Assembly (NCBI GenBank): GCA_030637895.1 | Contig: DAOWFP010000114.1 | Coordinates: 1 to 32,886, forward strand | From: Bacteroidota bacterium | GTDB lineage: Bacteria; Bacteroidota; Bacteroidia; Bacteroidales; GCA-2748055 | Direction of reading: 5' to 3' | DNA length: 32,886 nucleotides | Part shown: positions 26,600-32,886 of the stretch, one piece after another | How positions within the stretch are numbered: position 1 is the stretch's first letter | Layout of the letters: each line of letters opens with the position of its first letter | Translations under genes and position numbers: made by a program | The notes under the pieces: model-generated | Database searches by the model: none | The model's input: only the letters and a program-made list of their open reading frames with translations | Told to the model about the DNA's origin: nothing

Positions 26600-28753
26600 T
26601 TACTTTACCAGTGTCATCTCATCTACCAGATGCCCTGCCCCTGCATATTTGTCAATCACAAACAGGACATACCTGATATCCACATTGATGCATTTCTGCA
26701 ATTCGGTCTCAAAAGCCACATCTCCGCTCATGGCCTCCCAGTTGCCGTCAAAAGCTATACCGATCAGCTCGCCATTCGCATTCATCACAGGGCTGCCGGA
26801 GTTTCCACCGGTGATGTCGTTGTTGGTTGTGAAACAGACATTCAGGGTTCCATTCTCCCCGTAGGGTCCATAATCCTTGGTTTCATAAAACTCTTTGAGC
26901 CGTTCAGATACCACAAATTCGAAGTTGTTGGGATCCTCTTTTTCCATCACTCCTTCAAGGGTGGTATAGTGGGTATAGAGTACCGCATCCCTTGGGTAGT
27001 AATCACCCACCACTCCGTAATTCATACGCATGGTGGAGTTGGCATCGGAATAGAAATCCTTCTCGGGATACATCTCTATCTTTCCTTTCAGGTATAACCT
27101 GCTACCCCGGCTGTAGGGCTCTTCAAACTGGGCCATCTTGCCTCGTACCTCGAAAAGCTTCTGGAAACCCTGGACTGCCTGGTATCCGGGATCTTTCTTT
27201 AAAACTTTCAATGCTGGATTGTCCATAAATGCATTGTATCTGGCCTGATCGGTTAAAAACGACTTTTTAAAGTAGTTGTCCACATACTTGGCGGCATCGC
27301 CTTTGTACTTGGTTTTAGCCTCAAGGATGAAGGAGGGCAGATACTCATCACCCAATTCGTCCATCAACAGGGCAACCATGGCAGTCATCACTTTTTTATC
27401 GGTTGGTGCATTGTAATTTTTGTAGAATCCTTCAGCACGTTCCTTCAGAGCAGTGGTGATCGCATCAATCTTCTCCTGGTCAGGCTCCGGATCGGCAAGA
27501 GCCATCTCCAGCTCCCTCAGATTGCGCCCAAAACCCACAGTTTCTATTCCCTGATAATAGGCCTCAACTAAATAGCTGAAGGCAATCATCATCTCTTTCC
27601 TTCCCTCAACCGCAGTCTGTATATCATTCAGAGCATTTCCATAGAACGCTTTGCGCTCCTCGTTCTGATCAAGCCACTGGGTGAAATCCGCTTCCTCCTG
27701 CTGCTTTTTCTCAGTCACTTCTAATTTCTTCAATGCCTTACTCATCCCAATGGAATTCTTCCAATAATTTGAGGAGCGGGAGTGCTTGGATGCATACTGG
27801 ATGCGGACCTTCTCGCTGGCCTGCATATCTTCCATCATCAGGTCCAGTTTTATTCCCCTCACCTGGATACGTATGGGGTGATCAATCTCCAGGGATTCCT
27901 GAACCTCCCAGGAGGTCATATAACGGGAAGTGCCACCGGGATATCCCATCACCATGGCGAAATCTCCCATTTCATATCCCTTCACGGATATGGGGAGGTA
28001 GTATTTCGATTTCAAAGGAATGTTCTCGGGACTGTATTCTGCCGGTGAGCCATCGGGAGCTGTATAGACCCTGAACATTGAGAAGTCGCCGGTATGGCGA
28101 GGCCACATCCAGTTGTCAGTATCATGACCATATTTACCAATGGATTCGGGTGGTGCACCCACCAGGCGTAAATCCCTGTAGGTCTGGGTAATAAAAAGGA
28201 AATACCTGTTTCCGCTAAACATACTCCTTACTGTCGCTTCGTACTCATTTCCCTCAGTAGCTTCTGTGGTGATGGTTTCGGTAAGAGAGCGCACCTTTGA
28301 AGCGCGTTCCTGCATTCCCATCTGCTCGTTCAGTTCGGGAACGATCCTGTCTGTCACCTCTTCCATCCGTACCAGGAAGGTGATAGTCTTGCCTTCGTTG
28401 GGGAGCTCCTCATCCCTGGTCATGGCCCAAAAACCATCTTTCAGGTAGTCATGCTCGAGGGAACTGTGATTCTGAATTTCACCGTACCCACAATGGTGGT
28501 TGGTCAGCAATAGGCCGTCGGGTGAAACAAGTTCGGCTGTACAGGATCCACGATCCAGTGCACCTACAGCATCTTTCAGGCTGGCCTGGTTGATACTGTA
28601 AATTTGTTCGGCTGTTAACTGGAGTCCCATCTCGGTCATTTCATCCATGTTCACCTGCCCAATCAGGCTTAGCAGCCACATGCCCTCATCAGCATGTACT
28701 TTTACCTGGAAAGTAAATACCAGGGCAGTCATTAAAAGAATAAACTTCCTCAT
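26600..28753 (-). CDS. S46-family dipeptidyl-peptidase (DPP7/DPP11 type)
   Basis: The 717-residue secreted serine peptidase has a signal peptide (1 to about 21, ending VHA before DEGMW). It trims dipeptides from peptide N-termini in the periplasm or outer membrane, feeding peptide-using Bacteroidota. The chymotrypsin-like triad includes His87 (TNHHCGYG) and Ser652 (GGNSGSP). A large helical domain lies between. The residue after IAFD is Gly (IAFDGNWE). In the family, Gly there goes with the broad hydrophobic specificity of DPP7 and Arg with the acidic specificity of DPP11, so I favour DPP7-like. It heads the transcript with rnhA and siaB. Confidence 0.93.
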   Translation of the reverse strand: MRKFILLMTALVFTFQVKVHADEGMWLLSLIGQVNMDEMTEMGLQLTAEQIYSINQASLKDAVGALDRGSCTAELVSPDGLLLTNHHCGYGEIQNHSSLEHDYLKDGFWAMTRDEELPNEGKTITFLVRMEEVTDRIVPELNEQMGMQERASKVRSLTETITTEATEGNEYEATVRSMFSGNRYFLFITQTYRDLRLVGAPPESIGKYGHDTDNWMWPRHTGDFSMFRVYTAPDGSPAEYSPENIPLKSKYYLPISVKGYEMGDFAMVMGYPGGTSRYMTSWEVQESLEIDHPIRIQVRGIKLDLMMEDMQASEKVRIQYASKHSRSSNYWKNSIGMSKALKKLEVTEKKQQEEADFTQWLDQNEERKAFYGNALNDIQTAVEGRKEMMIAFSYLVEAYYQGIETVGFGRNLRELEMALADPEPDQEKIDAITTALKERAEGFYKNYNAPTDKKVMTAMVALLMDELGDEYLPSFILEAKTKYKGDAAKYVDNYFKKSFLTDQARYNAFMDNPALKVLKKDPGYQAVQGFQKLFEVRGKMAQFEEPYSRGSRLYLKGKIEMYPEKDFYSDANSTMRMNYGVVGDYYPRDAVLYTHYTTLEGVMEKEDPNNFEFVVSERLKEFYETKDYGPYGENGTLNVCFTTNNDITGGNSGSPVMNANGELIGIAFDGNWEAMSGDVAFETELQKCINVDIRYVLFVIDKYAGAGHLVDEMTLVK

Positions 28754-28869
28754 ATCAATACAATTTATGTGATTTGAAAATTCAATTCCGGGAAAATGAT
28801 TTGCAAATATTGTAAAATTCTTCCTGAAACTACCATGTAAAAAGGTGTTATGTAAGCAAGTCCATATTT

Positions 28870-29472
28870 TTAAGAAAAGTCAAGCCGGGTCTGATCGTCC
28901 AAAAGCCTAAAAGAGCGCCGGTGGTAAGGTGTGGGGCCATGCTTGAGAATTGCCTTCCTGTGCTCCCTGGTGGGATAACCCATGTTTTTGTTCCAGCCAT
29001 AGAGGGGATACTCCTGGTACAGGGTAAGCATATATTCATCCCGCTGCGTTTTGGCCAGTATGGAGGCCGCAGCAATCGAAGCATATATCCCATCGCCCTT
29101 TACAATACAGGAATGAAGGATATTACCATAGGGCTTAAAGCGATTTCCATCGATCAGCAGATGTGAGGGAATCATCTTCAGTTTATCAAGCGCCCTGTGC
29201 ATGGCGAGAAAGGAGGCATTGAGGATGTTGATCTGATCAATTTCCTTCTCAGAGACTACCCCCACACCCCAGGCCAGTGCCTCCTGCTCAATCAGGGTTC
29301 TCAATAACTGTCTCTTTTTAGCAGAGAGTTTCTTGCTATCATCCAGTACCGGATTGCTGAAGTGATGGGGAAGAATTACTGCTGCTGCAAATACAGGCCC
29401 TGCGATACAACCTCTGCCAGCTTCATCGCAACCGGCTTCAACAGCTCCTTCAATATGAAATGGCTTAAGCAT
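28870..29472 (-). CDS. rnhB: Ribonuclease HII
   Basis: This cleaves RNA-DNA hybrids and removes single ribonucleotides from DNA. From the ATG at 29472 it has 200 residues. The signature is CDEAGRGCIAGPVFAAAV with catalytic Asp16 and Glu17. Further acids lie in LLIDGNRF and in the last domain near SILAKTQRDEYM. A GTG at 29487 is also in frame, but the ATG gives the usual start and overlaps the upstream glycosyltransferase stop by 8 nt, which suggests coupled translation. Confidence 0.96.
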   Translation of the reverse strand: MLKPFHIEGAVEAGCDEAGRGCIAGPVFAAAVILPHHFSNPVLDDSKKLSAKKRQLLRTLIEQEALAWGVGVVSEKEIDQINILNASFLAMHRALDKLKMIPSHLLIDGNRFKPYGNILHSCIVKGDGIYASIAAASILAKTQRDEYMLTLYQEYPLYGWNKNMGYPTREHRKAILKHGPTPYHRRSFRLLDDQTRLDFS

Positions 29473-30619
29473 CCGTATCCAACACACCCTCTACAGAATC
29501 CCATAACTTCTCTGCGGTATGGTCCCAGCTGAATAATTCACGCCGTTTTCTTCCTCGTTCGATCAACACCTCGCGCAATCCTTCTTCACGAACAATTCTG
29601 ATCATACCGTCCCGGATACTACCGGGACTTTCTGGAGAGGCAAAAAGCGCTGCATCTCCGGCAATTTCGGGAAGGCTGGTCACCTTGGAAGCGATTACAG
29701 GTATATCACATTTCATGGCCTCCAAAATGGGAATCCCGAATCCTTCAAAATAAGGAACAAAGGTCATGGCCCACGCTGCTCCAAGTACATCGTTTAGTTG
29801 ATCGGGTGACAGACGACCGGTAAAGATGACATCCTGCTTGTTCTTCATCTTATCGAGCTGCTCCTCCATGGGTTTGGTAAGAAAAAACTTCTCCCCAACC
29901 AACACCATTTTATAGTTCCCCCTGTTCTCGTCTTTAAAAAGTTGAAAAGCCTTCAGCAGGTTGGTGATGTTTTTCCTTGGGTGAATACTCCCCACAAAAA
30001 CAAAATAGGGTGAACCTCCGGTATAGGCTTTGCGCACTTCTACAGCCTGCTCCTCAGTAAGCGGATGGTACCTCTCATTGACCCCGTTGTATGCCAGATC
30101 TACCTTTTCTTCGGGGACCTCGTATTGATTGATAATATCTCTTCGTGAATATTCGGATACAGTTACAATCCGTGCAGCCCTGTGTGCAAATCTCGGAAAA
30201 TAGTACCTGTAGTATTTCCTCACCAACCAGGGAAGGTCGCCAGGACGGTGTACGAAATTGATATCGTGTATCACCGATACGGAAGGTGTTTTTGAGCTGA
30301 GGGGAATGAAGCCATCTGTGCTGAGAAAAAGATCCGGACGCTTCTTTTTAAGGAATCTTTTGACACGCATCTGAAACCAGAAATGCCAGAGAAAAGGGTG
30401 ACGTGTTGGCGGACCCAGCACCACCGGATGTACATTCTCTCCGAATACTACCTCATTGCTGTATTTGCGATCAAATAGAAAAATGAAATCAACTTCGGCA
30501 TGTGCTGCGGTGATCCGTTTTAAGGTTTCAAAGGTAAACCAACCAATACCATCAAGCTTTCCAGGCATCAGAAGCCTCGTGTTCACAGCAATCGTTCTTC
30601 TTTTTGTCTCCTGGTTCAA
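29465..30619 (-). CDS. GT4-family glycosyltransferase
   Basis: The 384-residue GT-B enzyme adds a sugar in glycan assembly. The N-terminal acceptor domain has DGIGWFTFETLKRI; the C-terminal donor domain has YFVFVGSIHPRKNITNLLKAF and an EFGFxIPxxE motif as YFEGFGIPILEAM. It resembles mannosyl- or glucosyl-type family members. The start is a TTG at 30619 in MNQETKRRTIAVNTRLL. It is divergent from a flippase, so both likely act in a surface polysaccharide. The gene overlaps rnhB by 8 nt. Confidence 0.93.
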   Translation of the reverse strand: MNQETKRRTIAVNTRLLMPGKLDGIGWFTFETLKRITAAHAEVDFIFLFDRKYSNEVVFGENVHPVVLGPPTRHPFLWHFWFQMRVKRFLKKKRPDLFLSTDGFIPLSSKTPSVSVIHDINFVHRPGDLPWLVRKYYRYYFPRFAHRAARIVTVSEYSRRDIINQYEVPEEKVDLAYNGVNERYHPLTEEQAVEVRKAYTGGSPYFVFVGSIHPRKNITNLLKAFQLFKDENRGNYKMVLVGEKFFLTKPMEEQLDKMKNKQDVIFTGRLSPDQLNDVLGAAWAMTFVPYFEGFGIPILEAMKCDIPVIASKVTSLPEIAGDAALFASPESPGSIRDGMIRIVREEGLREVLIERGRKRRELFSWDHTAEKLWDSVEGVLDTDA

Positions 30620-30650
30620 AGCGTCTTCAATAAATATGGAACGAACTTAT

Positions 30651-30658
30651 TACATTTG
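30651..30658 (+). promoter_or_regulatory. -7 box before the flippase gene
   Basis: TACATTTG matches TAnnTTTG exactly. Transcription would start near 30664, giving a leader of about 27 nt before the TTG at 30691. The -33 position (CAAT) does not match TTTG. Confidence 0.45.
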
Positions 30659-30690
30659 TATTGATTTAAAAAATATTTAAGCCCCTGGGT

Positions 30691-32124
30691 TTGAAAAAAC
30701 ACTTCATTACAAATCTGGCCCTGTTGATCTTTCTGAACCTGCTGATCAAACCAATCTGGTTCTTTGGCATTGAGGTTGGCGTACAGAACCAGGTGGGTGA
30801 AGAGGTCTATGGATTCTATTTCTCCCTTTTCAACTTCGCTTTCATCCTCAACATGTTTCTTGATGCGGGGATCAATAATTATAACAACCGGGCCATCGCC
30901 AGGGATAGCAGAGTGTTAAAAGGACACCTGGCAGCCATTATTCCCCTGAAACTCTCTCTTTCACTTATCTATGCAGGAGTTGTGCTGGTATCGGGAAAGA
31001 TTCTGGGCTACTCTCATGAACAGTTTCAAATGCTCTGGATACTGGTCCTTAACCAGTTTCTGGCCTCCTTTATACTTTATTTCAGAACCAATATCAGTGG
31101 CTTACAATTATACCGTACCGACAGCCTGCTCTCAGTGCTGGACCGAAGCCTGATGATTCTCTTTACGGGCTTGCTCCTCTGGGGGAACATAAGCAGTAAA
31201 CCTTTTCAAATTGAGTGGTTTGTATATGCGCAAACATTGTCCTATACCTTGACCCTGATTACCAGTGCAGCCATCGTCAGGTTCAGATCGGGCTCATTTT
31301 TTCAATTTTTCAGTTTATCAGCTTCGCTGAAGATTCTTCGCGCCAGCTACCCCTTTGCACTGCTTATCCTATTGATGGCTCTTTTCAACCGGGTTGATTC
31401 GGTAATGCTGGAAAGAATGCTTGAAAATGGCCGGGAACAGGCCGGGATCTACGCCCAGTCATTTAGAATATTTGAGGCCGCCACACAATTCTCCCTGCTA
31501 TTTGCCATGCTCTTGCTTCCCATGTTCTCCCGGATGATCCAGCTTAAACAGGATGTCAATGAACTGGTTCGAACAGCACTGCCTCTGCTGATGGTAGCAG
31601 GGCTCTCAGTAGCAACAATCGCTTACTATTATAAATTTGAGATTATCGACCTGCTATATCATTCGCATACTTCCTACAGCTCATCTGTTTTTGGTATTCT
31701 GATGATCGGCTATCTATTTGTCTCCATCTCTTATCTCTATGGTACACTGCTAACAGCGAATCATAACCTTCGGCAGCTGAACATGGTGGCGGGAACTACC
31801 GTAGTCATTAATATAGGGCTTAACCTGCTGCTAATTCCAAAATACCAGGCCATGGGAGCTGCCATTTCGAGCCTTGTTTCACAGGCTTTCTACGGCATAG
31901 TACAGGTTTTCCTCTCCATTCGCTTACTAAAGATCCCTGCCAATAAAGATATCTTAATCAAACTGGCAGGATTCCTTGTTGTCAACTTGCTTGCTGGATA
32001 CCTGTCCCGTTTACTCCCGGGATGGATTCCCGGGCTCCTTCTTCTGGCTGTCTCCTGCACAGGCAGTGCCTTTCTATTGGGTCTGTTCCGGCCATCTGCA
32101 TTGAAGGAAATATTCAGAAACTAA
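30691..32124 (+). CDS. Polysaccharide flippase (Wzx/PST-type, MOP superfamily)
   Basis: The 477-residue inner membrane protein has about 12-14 hydrophobic helices and moves lipid-linked glycan units across the membrane. Family features include the N-terminal VGEEVYGFYFSLFNFAFILNMFLDAGINNYNNRAIAR and the late NHNLRQLNMVAGTTVVINIGLNLLLIPKYQAMGAAISSL. The start is a TTG. It is divergent from a GT4 glycosyltransferase and has no gene after it on the same strand for over 230 nt. Confidence 0.93.
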   Translation: MKKHFITNLALLIFLNLLIKPIWFFGIEVGVQNQVGEEVYGFYFSLFNFAFILNMFLDAGINNYNNRAIARDSRVLKGHLAAIIPLKLSLSLIYAGVVLVSGKILGYSHEQFQMLWILVLNQFLASFILYFRTNISGLQLYRTDSLLSVLDRSLMILFTGLLLWGNISSKPFQIEWFVYAQTLSYTLTLITSAAIVRFRSGSFFQFFSLSASLKILRASYPFALLILLMALFNRVDSVMLERMLENGREQAGIYAQSFRIFEAATQFSLLFAMLLLPMFSRMIQLKQDVNELVRTALPLLMVAGLSVATIAYYYKFEIIDLLYHSHTSYSSSVFGILMIGYLFVSISYLYGTLLTANHNLRQLNMVAGTTVVINIGLNLLLIPKYQAMGAAISSLVSQAFYGIVQVFLSIRLLKIPANKDILIKLAGFLVVNLLAGYLSRLLPGWIPGLLLLAVSCTGSAFLLGLFRPSALKEIFRN

Positions 32125-32358
32125 ATCAGAGTTGGCCACATCCATTTGAAAGAGATCCCCTGGCATTGGCCACATCCATTTGATCCGGCCCTTCGCTGCA
32201 TTACCACCAATCTCAATACATTTTTACGTGAAAAGAGCATATACACACATATTTTCGCCCATTAATAATTTTATACTCCTGTATATAAACATATTATCCT
32301 ATTATATATAGTGTTTTTTACTCTCATTAATTATTGATATATATGCTATGTTAGGAAG
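32125..32358. other. Gene-free AT-rich region after the flippase
   Basis: No gene is supported here. The first 60 nt hold a pair of direct repeats, and the rest (about 32215-32350) is far richer in A and T than the neighbouring sequence, with runs such as TATATAAACATATTATCC and ATATATATGCTATG. No hairpin terminator for the flippase was found. Confidence 0.7.
32132..32183. repeat. Exact 18-bp direct repeat pair
   Basis: TTGGCCACATCCATTTGA occurs at 32132-32149 and again at 32166-32183, without mismatch, 34 nt apart start to start. The 16 nt between the copies are not repeated. It may be the end of an insertion element or a binding site array. Confidence 0.85.
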
Positions 32359-32439
32359 TTGTTGATTGTAAATGAGGACAGGAAGGTACTTTACGTCAGG
32401 CTTTGGTTATTTTTAGCCAACCAAAATCGATATAACAAG

Positions 32440-32664
32440 GTGGATCAAAATAATAACGAGAAACTCAGGAGGACCCATAGAACCTCCTTTCTCTTTAACC
32501 AGAGGGAGCAGGAAGCTATTAACCTCTATTGTGATAAGTATAAGATCAGAAACAAATCTAAATTTATGCGGGAGGTCATCATGACCGAAATCCTCAAGAA
32601 GTTTGATGAGGATTATCCCACGCTGTTCGAATTTGAAAAGCCCAACCTATTCGTCACTAAATAG
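32440..32664 (+). CDS. Small ribbon-helix-helix-like protein, unknown function
   Basis: From a GTG at 32440 the protein has 74 residues. The body reads as a short strand RTSFLFNQ, a helix REQEAINLYCDKYKI, a turn with NKSKF, and a second helix MREVIMTEILKKF. That is the order expected of a ribbon-helix-helix DNA-binding protein. The frame is open to a TTG at 32359, but the added 27 residues are unlike the rest and lie in AT-rich DNA, so I use the later start. It stands alone next to the repeats. I recall similar short proteins in Bacteroidales, but cannot name a family. Confidence 0.6.
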   Translation: MDQNNNEKLRRTHRTSFLFNQREQEAINLYCDKYKIRNKSKFMREVIMTEILKKFDEDYPTLFEFEKPNLFVTK

Positions 32665-32724
32665 CATGAGACGCCAAGCCTGGGAACAGGATAGCAATCA
32701 GATGATAGTAAAAACTGGTTCGTG

Positions 32725-32886
32725 TCAGATGATTTCCATAGAATAGATAATCGCCTCCAGCTGCCTTATCTTAACGCGTTTCTTCTGGTTGGGGTGATAG
32801 ACGTATCCATCCACAGTAACAATGCGACCGCGCTTTGCATCATATACCGAGTGACTTACAAAGGGACCACCCATAAACCCATTTTC
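32725..32886 (-). CDS. DUF4837-like protein, 3' end only
   Basis: An open minus-strand frame enters at the right window edge and stops at TGA (32727-32725), giving 53 codons plus stop. The residues include GFMGGPFVSHSVYD, RIVTVDGYVYHPN and a terminal RQLEAIIYSMEII. This looks like the C-terminus of Bacteroidota DUF4837-family lipoproteins, which end in a similar VEGFVY and RQLEA pattern. The start and the signal peptide lie outside the window. The family call is from memory and moderate. Confidence 0.6.
   Translation of the reverse strand, partial: ENGFMGGPFVSHSVYDAKRGRIVTVDGYVYHPNQKKRVKIRQLEAIIYSMEII

Overview
The window reads as a chromosomal segment of a Bacteroidota bacterium, most likely order Bacteroidales or a near relative such as Marinilabiliales/Prolixibacteraceae. 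The indicators are: an ExbB-associated double-ExbD locus, an S46 dipeptidyl-peptidase, an IPExxxVDY-family gene beside rnc, a SiaB-family kinase, an RprXY-like two-component pair, large FtsX/MacB-type permeases, near absence of Shine-Dalgarno sites, and several intergenic matches to the Bacteroidota -7 box TAnnTTTG. Most genes are core genes. No CRISPR array, prophage, intact transposon or secondary-metabolite cluster was seen.

Layout. 1-1813 (+) is the 3' part of an energiser operon: a four-helix membrane protein cut by the window edge and two ExbD/TolR proteins, closed by a terminator. 1966-2949 (-) is a PLD-like plus MORN-like fusion of unknown role. A tRNA-Arg(CCG) with its own promoter and terminator lies at 3107-3179 (-). 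3242-7170 (+) is leuS overlapping an M23-peptidase lipoprotein, which meets purN (-) tail to tail. 7803-10445 (+) is acpP-fabF-rnc-IPExxxVDY. A membrane-anchored J-domain protein (-) abuts it.

11828-15032 is a divergent pair: a secreted, very acidic protein with a His/Asp-rich tail (-), and a histidine kinase plus OmpR-type regulator (+). lepA, groEL-groES, secG, a TPR-type gene, lptE and a sigma54-type activator follow on the minus strand to 22100. kdsB (+) is divergent from the activator and converges with an FtsX-type permease (-). Further minus-strand genes are a SiaB-family kinase, rnhA, an S46 dipeptidyl-peptidase, rnhB and a GT4 glycosyltransferase. A divergent flippase (+, 30691-32124) forms a glycan locus with the glycosyltransferase.

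The right end (32125-32886) looks different. It holds two exact 18-bp direct repeats, a very AT-rich stretch, a small ribbon-helix-helix-like ORF and the 3' end of a DUF4837-like gene (-).

Functional themes are envelope construction (lptE, kdsB, secG, flippase, GT, M23 peptidase, ExbD), core translation and protein folding (leuS, lepA, tRNA, groESL), fatty acid synthesis (acpP/fabF), and signalling. I saw no clear-cut new defence or biosynthetic system. The most interesting candidates are the secreted His/Asp-rich protein facing the two-component system, the PLD/MORN fusion, the paired operator-like repeats before the sigma54-type activator, sigma54-like elements before the permease and groES genes, and the repeat/AT-rich island at the right end. 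All calls come from reading the sequence; no database search was run.
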